DNA of 64,000 nucleotides from a virus (IMGVR_UViG_3300008120_000139:1-64000); one strand, 5' to 3'; counted from the stretch's first letter, positions 19,910-28,934 are shown. Numbers and translations are program-made. The notes: a model not told the origin generated them from the letters alone.

Positions 19910-22900
19910 TTATTTTTTAAAATTGTTCAATAATGTCTCCAAAGGACTAGTCGATGCTTTACTTCCAAAAACTGCTCCTACTGATCCTGATACTTTTTGG
20001 TCGACAGTAGATTTTATTGATGACAATTTCGATAATTGAGATTTTACTGTTGACATTTTATCTTTAATAGCATTTGTATCCACAGAATTTAATGTACTAG
20101 CTATTCCAGCAGCTACTGTTGTTTTAATTAAAGGAGATGAAATATCCGGTAAAGCATCAGGTGCTGTTCTAAAAGGCGTCAATGGGGGAATGTTGCCAAA
20201 CTTAGAAGGAGGAATCGCCGACAATGCAATACCTTGATCTAATGCTTGAGAAAGATTTAAATTTTCTGGAGTATTTTTTAAAATGTCAGTGAGTTGTTTA
20301 GGCAATTTACTTTGTAAATTATTTGATATACCCGATAATTTTGATGAATCAAGTCCTAGTTGAGCAGCAATTGCCTTAGGATCTGCTTTACTACCTAGAG
20401 ATTCACTAATTTTTGCTCCCACACCCCCTACTAGTAAATTAGCTTTATCTCCTAACCTATTCACTTGATCTAACGCATTTTGCCCTAGTTGTTGAATTTC
20501 ACCCTTTACATTGCTTATTGCATCTTTAGCAAGAGCCAATGGATTTTCAAGGGCACCTGCTTTAATATCTAATGCTGTAGGATTTAACGGTATTGTTGAA
20601 AGGGGAGGAATCAATACCGAAGCACCCTCGCCTATTCCTGAACCTACATTAGATTTTTGCAATACTTGATTTAGTGTATTTCCAATGATAGTGCCGGCCA
20701 TTGTCGATGCTACATTTTTTAAAGAAGTATTACCTGTAATAATATTAGCAGCAGCATTTATTAATCCTGCAGATGTTAAATTACTATTACCAAGGTTAGC
20801 TAATTGCGTTACATTTAATCTAATATCGGTTTGATTAACAGTTGGTAAGGCTTGTCCAATAATTCCGGCAGCAGATTGCAATACACCGTCTCGAGACACC
20901 AGTCCATAGGTTCTTGTTAACACTGATTCTCCTCCGCCTAACCCACCTACAGCAGCAGTAAAGTTTGACTCTACGTTAGGTGCACCTCGACTCAAATATT
21001 CAGCAACATCGGCAGTAGATGCTCGCTGTACTGATACTTCAGGTGCTTCGGCAGATACCGGAGCATTTTCGGGATTAGGCACTACCTTTGTAAGAGATTC
21101 CATCTTTACTTCTTTGCCTTGACCATCTAATATTTGACCGGGTCTTCTTATAATTTCTAAATTTTGTTTAAACGATCCTTCTTTAAAAGTATGCATTGCT
21201 TTAGTAACCATGTATACTCCACTAAATGGTACACGATTAGGATCAAATATCATTAGACCGCCGGATTCAAATGATCCTATGTCAATAGGATTTCTAAAAT
21301 TAATTAAGATATTAACTTCAGCATAATTCATTGCTACTTCTTTTTGTCCTACTACACCTTCTCTACTACCTGACACAGGTTTTGGATTATAGCTCCCCAT
21401 TCCACCAGTTACTAGGTAAAAAGGATCACCTAAAATTTCAATATTACCAGTTACCATACTTGCTTTAGAATTAACAACAGCATCATGCATTGATCTTGCT
21501 AATGCAGCATATGGATCATTTTGTATAGGCGTAGCAGAACCCGAATTAGGTTTAGTATCAACAGGTACTTGTCTTACTGGTGCAGGGGGATGCGATGGAT
21601 TTGTATCTGTTTGATCTTGTTTCGACGGTGCATCAATCTTAGGTTGGCCTCTCCCGTCAGGTTTTGCAGAATCTCTATAATTAGGTACATTTTGATCAGC
21701 CATTGCCGCAGGAATAGCTTCAAAATATAAAGTATTAAAATTTAATTTAAAATTAAGAACATCTACATTTTTTCCCATGTAATAATAATTGTATTCACGT
21801 AATACAAGTTTAGCAAATTCTTCTTCTTTTAATTGAACTTGACCATATCTAGGAATACGTGTAAAGTGTACTTTGAAAGGGCTAACAACAAATGTAAATT
21901 CTTGATATGGCTTCTTCGCTGTTTCATCAAATACATCTCTATTTTTAACTTCTACTTTAATAGAAAAATATTCAACTCTACCCATTTCATCAACTCTGGC
22001 TTTAGCAGTGCTTTTATCAGAACTAGCCATATCTTCTAATAGTTTACGGACATAAACACTATCTTTTATAACAGCAGAAATTACTTCGTGTACACTGATA
22101 TTTTCTGGAAAATTTATTGCAGCACCTGTAGGGTTATATTTTATGCTTTTAGGTTCTGTTCCAGGCTTATAGGCATTTTTTCCATCATTAGGTTTAGCAA
22201 ACTTATATAAAACATTATCTTCGTATAAATTTAATAAATCACTATCACCTATTTTAGATTTTACTGCGTCAATCCATCCATTGTTAGCATCCCATTCAAC
22301 AAATTTAATATTATAAGTATCTACATTATTGGGATTTAATTTTGCATCTTCGTTCGATTTTTTCAATTGTTCGTTAAAAGATTTTACAAAATTAGTTAAG
22401 ATTTCCTTAACTGATTTTCCTTCCATCTTTATAGGTTTTTTTACTACACTAGGTTGACCGAATGCTCTTTCATTATAAGGAACCGCAGAACATTGATATT
22501 TTGTTCCTCTTTCTGTAATGTCAACTTCGACATTAGTAAGGCCTATAGGAAAGTATCTATCTGCATTAGGAATTTTTTCTGCTGCTTTAAATATTTCATT
22601 ATCAGAATCAGGTATTCCCCAAAATTCAAGTTTTAGTACAAAACTAGCATTTATATATGACGTGTATCCGGCAGCAACAGCAGCTACATGTAATGCTTCA
22701 ATAAATCCATTAATACTGTATGGTTCAAATACATCAAATTTTATTTTTGTAGGTTGTGTAACATTTGATTCTTCTGAAAAAGACATTATAGTTTCTATTT
22801 CAACATCATCGATAAACATGTCAAAACGACCTGGACTTTTTTCATTAAATCCGGTTATAAGTCCTTGATTAGCAGTTAGCTTATTAGCTAACTTAGCTTG

Positions 22901-23281
22901 GTTATTTTTAGCAGAATATTTGTCAAGAACAGGTTCTTCAGTTGCACTAACTTGTGCATTTGACAATTTGTTTACATTCAGAATAGTGTTATTTCCCTTA
23001 CCACCTGATTTTAAGATCACAAGATCCATTTCTGCTTTTCTATATACATCAGGATTAGATACATAATCAGATGGTAATGCTGCTAACGTAAAATTATAAG
23101 TTATAGATCGATATCCATTTAGAACATTAGATTCAACAGGCAGTTTATATTTTTGAGTCAATTTTTCAGCCGGTTTTGCTTCTCCCGAAGGCGGAGCTGT
23201 TTTTCGTTCAACATTAGGCGAAGAAGCATCTGCTGCGGGTGTTGGAACAAATGCTGATTCGTAACCGGTATATTCACTCAT
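19910..23281 (-). CDS. Probable baseplate hub protein (gp27/gpD-like) with long C-terminal extension
   Basis: This 1123-residue protein lies between the gp53-like gene and gp5. Residues about 40-720 look like a hub protein: a segment DVFEPYSINGFIEALHVAA, an N-terminal beta domain, and near residue 690 FSGVYMVTKAMHTFKEGSFKQNLEIIRR, typical of the final beta strands in gp27/gpD-type hubs where a tail-tube-like domain ends. Residues 780-1123 are rich in Ala, Leu, Ser and Gln (QLGQNALDQVNRLGDKANLL) and probably form a helical extension not needed for the hub fold. Position next to the spike gene supports a gp27-equivalent role of trimeric hub holding gp5. No close T4 sequence match was recognised, so the assignment rests on context plus the C-terminal hub motif. 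AGGAA precedes the start. Confidence 0.6.
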   Translation of the reverse strand: MSEYTGYESAFVPTPAADASSPNVERKTAPPSGEAKPAEKLTQKYKLPVESNVLNGYRSITYNFTLAALPSDYVSNPDVYRKAEMDLVILKSGGKGNNTILNVNKLSNAQVSATEEPVLDKYSAKNNQAKLANKLTANQGLITGFNEKSPGRFDMFIDDVEIETIMSFSEESNVTQPTKIKFDVFEPYSINGFIEALHVAAVAAGYTSYINASFVLKLEFWGIPDSDNEIFKAAEKIPNADRYFPIGLTNVEVDITERGTKYQCSAVPYNERAFGQPSVVKKPIKMEGKSVKEILTNFVKSFNEQLKKSNEDAKLNPNNVDTYNIKFVEWDANNGWIDAVKSKIGDSDLLNLYEDNVLYKFAKPNDGKNAYKPGTEPKSIKYNPTGAAINFPENISVHEVISAVIKDSVYVRKLLEDMASSDKSTAKARVDEMGRVEYFSIKVEVKNRDVFDETAKKPYQEFTFVVSPFKVHFTRIPRYGQVQLKEEEFAKLVLREYNYYYMGKNVDVLNFKLNFNTLYFEAIPAAMADQNVPNYRDSAKPDGRGQPKIDAPSKQDQTDTNPSHPPAPVRQVPVDTKPNSGSATPIQNDPYAALARSMHDAVVNSKASMVTGNIEILGDPFYLVTGGMGSYNPKPVSGSREGVVGQKEVAMNYAEVNILINFRNPIDIGSFESGGLMIFDPNRVPFSGVYMVTKAMHTFKEGSFKQNLEIIRRPGQILDGQGKEVKMESLTKVVPNPENAPVSAEAPEVSVQRASTADVAEYLSRGAPNVESNFTAAVGGLGGGESVLTRTYGLVSRDGVLQSAAGIIGQALPTVNQTDIRLNVTQLANLGNSNLTSAGLINAAANIITGNTSLKNVASTMAGTIIGNTLNQVLQKSNVGSGIGEGASVLIPPLSTIPLNPTALDIKAGALENPLALAKDAISNVKGEIQQLGQNALDQVNRLGDKANLLVGGVGAKISESLGSKADPKAIAAQLGLDSSKLSGISNNLQSKLPKQLTDILKNTPENLNLSQALDQGIALSAIPPSKFGNIPPLTPFRTAPDALPDISSPLIKTTVAAGIASTLNSVDTNAIKDKMSTVKSQLSKLSSIKSTVDQKVSGSVGAVFGSKASTSPLETLLNNFKK

Positions 23282-23282
23282 A

Positions 23283-23576
23283 TTATATTCCTAACACTGT
23301 TTTCAATGTTGACAGCTTTGGTAGATAAATTTTTGTTCCCGCTACAAAATCATAAACAGGATCTTTAATATTTTTTTTATTCCTTACAGCAAATACCCAC
23401 CATAAATTACTATCTTTATATAAATCATGTGCTAATAAATCTGGTCTATTCTCGTAAGTTTTTGTAATTTCAAACAAATAATCATCTGGCTGATTAGGAA
23501 TATCCCTTAATTCCATTACATCTAAATAATTATTAACAATTGCGGTGTTAAAATAGGGACTCGCTTTGCTATACAT
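23283..23576 (-). CDS. 53: Baseplate wedge protein, gp53-like
   Basis: This 97-residue protein has the motif order YENRPDLLAHDLYKDSNLWW, then FAVRNKKNIKDPVYDFVAG, then TKIYLPKL. That is the layout of the gp53/LysM-like wedge family: a substrate-like Y-x-P-x-LLA start, a tryptophan-rich strand, N-x-I-x-DP and a final I-x-x-P. gp53 completes the T4 wedge and helps wedges join around the hub. It is shorter than T4 gp53 (196 aa), as in many marine relatives. Its start overlaps the stop of the preceding gene by one base (TAATG), indicating translational coupling. Confidence 0.7.
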   Translation of the reverse strand: MYSKASPYFNTAIVNNYLDVMELRDIPNQPDDYLFEITKTYENRPDLLAHDLYKDSNLWWVFAVRNKKNIKDPVYDFVAGTKIYLPKLSTLKTVLGI

Positions 23577-24433
23577 TATAGAAATCCTCTTGAACTATCT
23601 CTGGAACTAACAAATGATTGCACTGAAAAGTTAAGTAATTCATTTCTACTATAGATCGGAACACAATTCACTTGTATAGTTGCTTTAGTCGGTACTGAAT
23701 TTTTTCCAAAAACGTCCGACGGTGGAAAATTAAAATAATCAACATCATTAGTATAATCAACACGAAAGTTAATAATTGCTACAGGAACATTTTTTAACAT
23801 CATGTCACCGTGACCATCTAATCGACAAATCGGAGGAGGTGCTCCAGCATCGGAATCTTTTCCAAATTTCATTTTTGTTAAAGATTTTAATAAATGCACA
23901 GTAGAAAGATAATTTATTGCATCACGACGATTTTCGACAGTAAACACTCCTGATATGCTAATTTGACCAACACTACTTCTTTGATAAAAGTACAAAGTAT
24001 AATTTGAATGCATAGGGGTTTGTGCTGCATAATCTGCTTTATACTCATAACCTATTGTAGGTGTATAGGGAAATAATATGCCTCCTATTTTAACTAGATC
24101 ATCATCGTATCCCGACGTTAAATCAGTAAAATACCAAGGTGGTACTCTAATTCTAACCCTTAAATCATCAAGAACTAATTCTCCATTTTGATCTCTTGTG
24201 GTAACCATAGTAGGAGGGTTGAGCATTTTTTCTGCACCGGGCGGCACAGGAAGATCTAATCTTCTAGGATCCATGGCCGAAAATGCAGATGTTGCGCGGC
24301 CTGCACCAGCGTCACTTATACGTGTAACTTCAGCTAGAGCTGTTGCACTTATCGGAGGAATATTAGCTAAACGAGCAGGCTCAGCATACTTTGCTGCTGT
24401 TGCTGCTTCAGTTTTAGAAGGATTAGTAGTCAT
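23576..24433 (-). CDS. Baseplate/tail-tube junction protein (gp48/gp54-like)
   Basis: First gene of the minus-strand baseplate operon, 285 residues. After an Ala-rich leader, residues 90-285 read as a beta-rich tail-tube-like domain: LRVRIRVPPWYF, GGILFPYTPTIGYEYKADY, LYFYQRSSVGQISISGVFT, then near the end VPTKATIQVNCVPIYSRNELLNF. T4 gp48 and gp54, which cap the baseplate and start the tail tube, end in a comparable strand of the form PSTFTLEITMREI. That resemblance and the baseplate context suggest this role, but gp48 and gp54 cannot be told apart here. AAGGGA lies about 9 bases upstream of the ATG. Confidence 0.55.
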   Translation of the reverse strand: MTTNPSKTEAATAAKYAEPARLANIPPISATALAEVTRISDAGAGRATSAFSAMDPRRLDLPVPPGAEKMLNPPTMVTTRDQNGELVLDDLRVRIRVPPWYFTDLTSGYDDDLVKIGGILFPYTPTIGYEYKADYAAQTPMHSNYTLYFYQRSSVGQISISGVFTVENRRDAINYLSTVHLLKSLTKMKFGKDSDAGAPPPICRLDGHGDMMLKNVPVAIINFRVDYTNDVDYFNFPPSDVFGKNSVPTKATIQVNCVPIYSRNELLNFSVQSFVSSRDSSRGFL

Positions 24434-24462
24434 AAAAAATTCCCTTTACATTGTATTTAACC

Positions 24463-24470
24463 AATAAATA
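24463..24470 (+). promoter_or_regulatory. Late-promoter-like box AATAAATA
   Basis: AATAAATA differs from the T4 late consensus TATAAATA at one position and reads toward the gp55 operon. It lies 18 bases upstream of the host-type promoter, so both an early and a late start are possible for the same genes. In an AT-rich genome a single mismatch has modest weight. Confidence 0.35.
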
Positions 24471-24487
24471 AATGCTCACATAATCCA

Positions 24488-24516
24488 TTGACATTGTTTT
24501 TTTCAATTGCTATAAT
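24488..24516 (+). promoter_or_regulatory. Consensus sigma-70 promoter driving the gp55-gp47-gp46 operon
   Basis: TTGACA at 24488-24493 and TATAAT at 24511-24516 are both exact consensus and separated by exactly 17 bases. Transcription would begin near 24523. AAAGGA at 24526-24531 then serves the ATG at 24543, giving a leader of about 20 bases. It sits in the 109-base divergent gap between the baseplate operon and the replication/late-sigma operon. The match implies use of unmodified host polymerase, typical of an early promoter. Confidence 0.8.
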
Positions 24517-24542
24517 GTTTCCACTAAAGGAAAATAATAATA

Positions 24543-24920
24543 ATGACCGTAACGTCCCCTATAATAAAAAAGGTAAAATATCTAAATAATCGAGATTTAC
24601 TTGCAGAAATTCATAAAAGTAAATGTAGTTTTTCGAGCTTTAGCAAAAAAGAATATAGTCAACATGACTTAATCTTAACGGCAATAGATAAAATTAATAT
24701 ACGAACAATAGCAGAAGCTAAACGAAATAGAGCAAAAAGAATAGGTCTACATTTATTTGCAGAACTTAGAGAACAAGGCGACAAAAAAACTAAACTTTCT
24801 GAATGTATTCCAGACTATCACCAGGACGTAAGAAAACTACTAAAACTACTGCCGATAGTCACGATAAAGTTAATTTTCCTCCTTTTCAACATTGGAAATT
24901 TAATGACGAAGATGAATTAG
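24543..24920 (+). CDS. Small basic protein upstream of and overlapping gp55
   Basis: This 125-residue frame starts with a good AAAGGA and lies directly downstream of the consensus promoter, so it is the first gene of the operon. Residues 1-88 look like real protein: hydrophilic, basic, probably helical (KYLNNRDLLAEIHKSKCS, KINIRTIAEAKRNRAKR). The last 38 residues lie where the gp55 frame is also open and become hydrophobic and unlike the rest, as expected for out-of-frame reading of conserved gp55 code. The overlap with gp55 is 118 bases. Either this is a separate small protein coupled to gp55, or it is the N-terminal part of a longer gp55 that needs a -1 frame change. No function is recognised. 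Confidence 0.6.
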   Translation: MTVTSPIIKKVKYLNNRDLLAEIHKSKCSFSSFSKKEYSQHDLILTAIDKINIRTIAEAKRNRAKRIGLHLFAELREQGDKKTKLSECIPDYHQDVRKLLKLLPIVTIKLIFLLFNIGNLMTKMN

Positions 24921-25387
24921 AATGCGTAGGTAAAAGCCATTGGCGTGGTACAATTGCTAAAGGTAAATTTAGTAAAGATCATGGAAGAATTACTGAAGAA
25001 CTAGGAAAAATGTTTTTAAAATTAGCAGATAGATATGCTCAACGTGCTAATTGGAGAGGCTACACTTATATAGAAGAAATGAAGGGACAGGCTATACTTC
25101 AACTAAGTCAAATTGGTTTACAATTTGATGAATCAAAATCCGAAAATCCTTTTGCATATTATACTGCTGCTGTAACAAATAGCTTTACTCGTATCCTAAA
25201 CATTGAAAAGAAAAATCAAAACATTCGAGACGATATGCTAGAAGAAGCCGGTCTAACTCCAAGTCTGACTCGACAATATCAACAAGAATACGCAGAAGAG
25301 ACAGCACGGCAAGCTGAACTATATAAAAACTTCAGAATGCCAAAAAGTGAAGAAAATACTGATACAGAAGAAGACGAAGAACCTTGA
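24803..25387 (+). CDS. 55: Late-transcription sigma factor gp55
   Basis: A 194-residue T4-type late sigma factor. Residues 84-135 form a sigma region-2-like block: NWRGYTYIEEMKGQAILQ, FDESKSENPFAYYTAAV, then TRILNIEKKNQNIRDDML. The pattern YIDEM...F(N/D)..KS.NPFAY is diagnostic of gp55. In T4 it redirects host RNA polymerase to TATAAATA late promoters together with the sliding clamp. The C-terminus is acidic (EENTDTEEDEEP). The only in-frame start is ATG 24803, immediately preceded by an in-frame TGA at 24800 and with no Shine-Dalgarno, so initiation probably depends on translation of the overlapping upstream frame. Confidence 0.9.
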   Translation: MYSRLSPGRKKTTKTTADSHDKVNFPPFQHWKFNDEDELECVGKSHWRGTIAKGKFSKDHGRITEELGKMFLKLADRYAQRANWRGYTYIEEMKGQAILQLSQIGLQFDESKSENPFAYYTAAVTNSFTRILNIEKKNQNIRDDMLEEAGLTPSLTRQYQQEYAEETARQAELYKNFRMPKSEENTDTEEDEEP

Positions 25388-25412
25388 CTTTATTGTTTCT
25401 ACTTGCTACACT
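25384..25412 (+). promoter_or_regulatory. Candidate sigma-70 promoter for gp47-gp46
   Basis: TTGACT at 25384-25389 and TACACT at 25407-25412 are separated by 17 bases. The element overlaps the gp55 stop and lies in a 44-base gap, followed by AGGAG at 25420-25424 and the gp47 start. Each hexamer has deviations from consensus, so this is weaker than the promoter upstream of gp55. Confidence 0.45.
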
Positions 25413-25431
25413 TTAAATTAGGAGAATTATA

Positions 25432-26445
25432 ATGTCCTTGTTTAAAAAGGTAGCTTGTTTTACAGATATACATTTCGGGCTTAAATCAAACTCAACAACT
25501 CATCTAAACGATTGCGAAGAATTCGTTGATTGGTATATTGCCGAAGCAAAAAAGGCTGGATGCGAAACTGGCATCTTCTTAGGAGATTGGAGTCACAATC
25601 GTAACAGCCTTAATCTAATTACACTTGATAGTAGTATCCGCTGCTTAGAAAAGCTCGGTGCTGCATTTGAACAGTTTTTTTGGTTTCCAGGAAATCACGA
25701 TTTGTTCTATAAAGATAAACGTGATATCCATAGTTCAGCATTTGGGCGGCATATTCCAGGCGTCACTGTAGTCGAAAATGTAACTACCATAGGTGATGTG
25801 ACTTTAGTACCGTGGTTGGTAAGTGACGAATGGAAAGAAATCAGCAAAGTTAAAAGCCGATACATGTTCGGTCACTTTGAACTACCATTGTTCTATATGA
25901 ATGCGATGGTTCAAATGCCCAATCACGGAGAACTTCAACTTGAACACTTCAAACATCAAGAATATGTGTTTAGTGGTCATTTTCATATACGACAAAATCG
26001 TGGAAAAATTTGGTATATAGGCAATGCGTTTCCACATGATTTCGGTGACGCCTGGGACGATAAACGTGGTATGATGATTTTAGAATGGGGAGGAGAACCT
26101 CAATTTATTGATTGGCCTAACTGTCCTAAGTTTAGAACTATTAACCTTAGCGATCTAATTGATAAAAAAGATACAATAATGAAAAGTAAAATGTATCTGA
26201 GAATTAATCTAGATATTGATATCAGCTTTGAAGAAGCTAATTTTATTAAAGAAACATTTAGCAACGATTACGATGTTAGAGAAATTAGCCTAATACAAGA
26301 CAAAATAAGCTTAGATACCACAGTCGACGATAACCCAGATACAAAATTTGAAAGTGTTGATCAAATAGTTACAAAAAGTTTAGTTGCAGTCGAATCGGAA
26401 CAGTTTGACAAAAAAGTTTTATTAGATATCTACAATAATTTATGA
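25432..26445 (+). CDS. 47: Recombination endonuclease subunit gp47 (Mre11/SbcD-like)
   Basis: A 337-residue calcineurin-like metallophosphoesterase with all the expected motifs: D12-I-H14, GD52-W-S-H55, GN88-H89-D90, GH148-FE and GH183-F-H185. These bind two metal ions. With gp46 it forms the Mre11-Rad50-type complex that resects DNA ends for recombination-dependent replication and, in T4, contributes to host DNA degradation. Length is close to T4 gp47 (339 aa). AGGAG lies 7 bases upstream. Its stop overlaps the gp46 start as ATGA, typical of coupled subunits made in equal amounts. Confidence 0.95.
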   Translation: MSLFKKVACFTDIHFGLKSNSTTHLNDCEEFVDWYIAEAKKAGCETGIFLGDWSHNRNSLNLITLDSSIRCLEKLGAAFEQFFWFPGNHDLFYKDKRDIHSSAFGRHIPGVTVVENVTTIGDVTLVPWLVSDEWKEISKVKSRYMFGHFELPLFYMNAMVQMPNHGELQLEHFKHQEYVFSGHFHIRQNRGKIWYIGNAFPHDFGDAWDDKRGMMILEWGGEPQFIDWPNCPKFRTINLSDLIDKKDTIMKSKMYLRINLDIDISFEEANFIKETFSNDYDVREISLIQDKISLDTTVDDNPDTKFESVDQIVTKSLVAVESEQFDKKVLLDIYNNL

Positions 26446-28223
26446 GCTTCTTAATTAAAAATATTACCGTGAAAAATTTTATGAGTGTGGGTAACCAAAC
26501 TCAAGCAGTGGATTTTGATCAAGAACAATTAACATTGGTATTAGGTAGCAATTTGGACCTTGGTGGAGACGATTCTGGTTCAAGAAATGGTACTGGAAAA
26601 ACAACTATTATCAATGCATTGAGCTATGCACTTTACGGTCAAGCATTAACAAATATCAAAAAAGAAAATTTAATCAATAAAATCAATGGAAAACATATGC
26701 TTGTTACCGTTGAATTTATAAAAAATAATAAAAAATACAGGATCGAAAGAGGTCGAAAGCCTAATATCCTAAAACTGTTTGTTGATAATCAACAAATTAA
26801 GGCCGAAGATGACGACGAAAGTCAAGGTGATAGCCGAGAAACTCAAAAATCTATTGAGCAACTATTAGAACTAAGTCATACTATGTTCAAACACTTAGTT
26901 GCGTTAAACACATATACTGAACCTTTTTTAAGTATGCGAGCGGCAGATCAAAGAGAAGTAATTGAACAACTTCTTGGCATCACATTATTGAGCGAAAAGG
27001 CCGAAATACTTAAAGTTTCAGTTAAAGAAACTAAAGATGCTATACAACATGAACAATATAGAATAGAAAGTGTTAAAACTGCTAACGAAAATGTGCAAAA
27101 AAGCATTGATAGTCTTAAATTAAAAAGTTCTGCCTGGGATAAAAAGTTCCAACAGGACATAGAAAACACTGCTAAAGCCATAATGGAGTTAGAAAATGTT
27201 GATATTGAAAAAGAATTAGAAAAGCATTTACTTTTAATACAATGGTTAGCCAACGATGCAAAGCTTACAGTACTAAAAAAACAACAAGCAACATTAGAAA
27301 ATGCTGTTACTCAAGCAGGAAAAACCTGTGACAAATATTCTAAAGAGTTAGAAAAACTAAAAGATAAAACTTGTCCAGCATGTGAACAAGAACTACATGA
27401 TCATAAACATGACGAAATGGTCGCGCTGGTTCAAAAAAATCTCGAAGATGCAAATACCTATGCTAAAAAAGTTATCAACGATTACGGATTGATTGTTAAC
27501 GAAATAGAAGCAATCGGCGCATTAGGTAAAAAACCTTCTACATTTTATGAAACAGAAAAAGAAGCTTTAAGTCATAAAAATAATCTTGAGCAACTAAACA
27601 AAACTTTAGAATCAAAATTAACTGAAAAAAATCCCTATGATGAACAAATCATCGAACTAAAGAAAACAGCTATACAAGAAATATCATGGGATAAGATTAA
27701 TAATCTATCTAAATTACGTGATCATCAAGAGTTTTTACTAAAATTATTAACTAATAAAGATAGTTTTATACGTAAAAAGATTATAGATCAAAATTTATCA
27801 TATCTTAACAAAAGATTAGGATATTATATTGATAAGTTAGGATTACCGCATCAAGTTATTTTTCAAAATGACTTAAATGTTCAAATAACACAGCTAGGTC
27901 AAGATTTAGATTTTGATAATTTAAGTCGTGGAGAGCGTAACAGACTAATTTTAAGTATGAGTTTTGCTTTCCGAGATGTCTGGGAAGGTTTATATCAACA
28001 TATCAATTTATTGTTTATTGATGAATTAGTTGATTCCGGAATGGATTCTGCTGGGGTTGAATCAGCCATTGCCATCTTAAAGAAGATGGCCAGAGAAAGA
28101 AATAAAAATATCTATCTAATTAGTCACAAAGATGAGCTAATTGGTAGAGTTAATAATGTTCTACGTGTAGTAAAAGAAAACGGATTTACAAATTATTCCA
28201 ATAATATAGATTATGTCGGATGA
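26442..28223 (+). CDS. 46: Recombination endonuclease ATPase gp46 (Rad50/SbcC-like)
   Basis: A 593-residue SMC-type ATPase. The Walker A loop lies at residues 46-54 (GSRNGTGKT), within a longer insert GGDDSGSRNG. Coiled coil runs on both sides of a zinc hook, C311-P-A-C314. The ABC signature LSRGERNRL starts at residue 494, and Walker B LLFIDEL lies near residue 525, followed by a conserved SHKDEL histidine switch. It pairs with gp47 as an end-resection nuclease. Size matches T4 gp46 (560 aa). The start overlaps gp47 and the end overlaps the next gene by 11 bases. Confidence 0.96.
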   Translation: MSFLIKNITVKNFMSVGNQTQAVDFDQEQLTLVLGSNLDLGGDDSGSRNGTGKTTIINALSYALYGQALTNIKKENLINKINGKHMLVTVEFIKNNKKYRIERGRKPNILKLFVDNQQIKAEDDDESQGDSRETQKSIEQLLELSHTMFKHLVALNTYTEPFLSMRAADQREVIEQLLGITLLSEKAEILKVSVKETKDAIQHEQYRIESVKTANENVQKSIDSLKLKSSAWDKKFQQDIENTAKAIMELENVDIEKELEKHLLLIQWLANDAKLTVLKKQQATLENAVTQAGKTCDKYSKELEKLKDKTCPACEQELHDHKHDEMVALVQKNLEDANTYAKKVINDYGLIVNEIEAIGALGKKPSTFYETEKEALSHKNNLEQLNKTLESKLTEKNPYDEQIIELKKTAIQEISWDKINNLSKLRDHQEFLLKLLTNKDSFIRKKIIDQNLSYLNKRLGYYIDKLGLPHQVIFQNDLNVQITQLGQDLDFDNLSRGERNRLILSMSFAFRDVWEGLYQHINLLFIDELVDSGMDSAGVESAIAILKKMARERNKNIYLISHKDELIGRVNNVLRVVKENGFTNYSNNIDYVG

Positions 28224-28536
28224 AGAATTAAAAAAATACCAAGCATTGTATTCAAAATTTTTAGAAGAAGTAGTTAATTTACATAAAGTACATATACTTT
28301 TCTTAAAATTTTATGGTCGCAGAACCAAATTCGACATACATCGTATTAACAAGAGCATAATTACGATACAAAAAGAATTACATAAAAGTAGCACTAGAGC
28401 GTATGACGAGCATCGTAATAATACTAAAGAAAAATTGGCTAATAAACGTTTAGAACGTGCTCACAGAAAAGCAAATCCGTTAAAGCGTGGTCCAAAGAAA
28501 AAGAATGACATGGGTACATCAGAATCAAACAGTTGA
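28213..28536 (+). CDS. Small basic hypothetical protein downstream of gp46
   Basis: This 107-residue protein is highly basic and probably helical, with a C-terminal tail rich in Lys/Arg (HRKANPLKRGPKKKND). It overlaps gp46 by 11 bases and the next frame by up to 50, so it is part of the same transcript. No catalytic motif is visible. The charge pattern suggests nucleic-acid binding, possibly as an accessory to recombination, but this is inference from composition and position only. Confidence 0.6.
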   Translation: MSDEELKKYQALYSKFLEEVVNLHKVHILFLKFYGRRTKFDIHRINKSIITIQKELHKSSTRAYDEHRNNTKEKLANKRLERAHRKANPLKRGPKKKNDMGTSESNS

Positions 28537-28933
28537 TACATTACCGGAAGATTGTGTAGGTTTTGTATATATCATTACGAATCTATCAACTGGCAAAAAA
28601 TATATTGGCAAAAAATTAAGCAAATTTAGTAAAACGACCTACAAGACTGTAAAGTTAAAGAACGGCAACAAAAAACGTAAAAGAATCAAAAGCAAAATAG
28701 AATCAGACTGGCAAACTTATTATGGCTCAAACACACAATTAAACGAAGATGTAAAACAATTAGGCACAGATAAGTTCAGTAGAGAAATATTATATTATTG
28801 CAAATCAAAAGCGGAGTGCTCTTATATAGAAGCAAAACTTCAATTTGAATACCGTGTATTAGAATCAGACGATTATTACAACGGCCACATTCAAGTCCGC
28901 GTCCATGGCTCACACATAAAATCTAAAATTTAA
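28487..28933 (+). CDS. GIY-YIG-like putative endonuclease
   Basis: Up to 148 residues. The core FVYIITN (from residue 26) followed by KKYIGKK (Y39-I40-G41) fits the GIY-YIG pattern with the usual spacing. A basic segment (KKRKRIKSKIES) precedes DWQTYYGSN, and the C-terminal part has FSREILYYCKSKAECSYIEAKLQFE with a candidate metal-binding Glu. The Arg normally found about ten residues after YIG is not obvious, so activity is uncertain. ATG 28505 is an alternative start that reduces overlap with the preceding gene. It may be a free-standing homing or DNA-repair endonuclease. It lies directly before the structured noncoding stretch, which could matter if that stretch is intron-derived. Confidence 0.65.
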   Translation: MVQRKRMTWVHQNQTVDTLPEDCVGFVYIITNLSTGKKYIGKKLSKFSKTTYKTVKLKNGNKKRKRIKSKIESDWQTYYGSNTQLNEDVKQLGTDKFSREILYYCKSKAECSYIEAKLQFEYRVLESDDYYNGHIQVRVHGSHIKSKI

Positions 28934-28934
28934 T

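Noticed and set aside
24781-24840. Slippery site for programmed -1 frameshifting in the gp55 overlap
   Set aside because: The A-run at 24783-24789 lies before an in-frame TGA (24800) of the gp55 frame, so it cannot join the frames, and no canonical X-XXY-YYZ heptamer was found inside the overlap.
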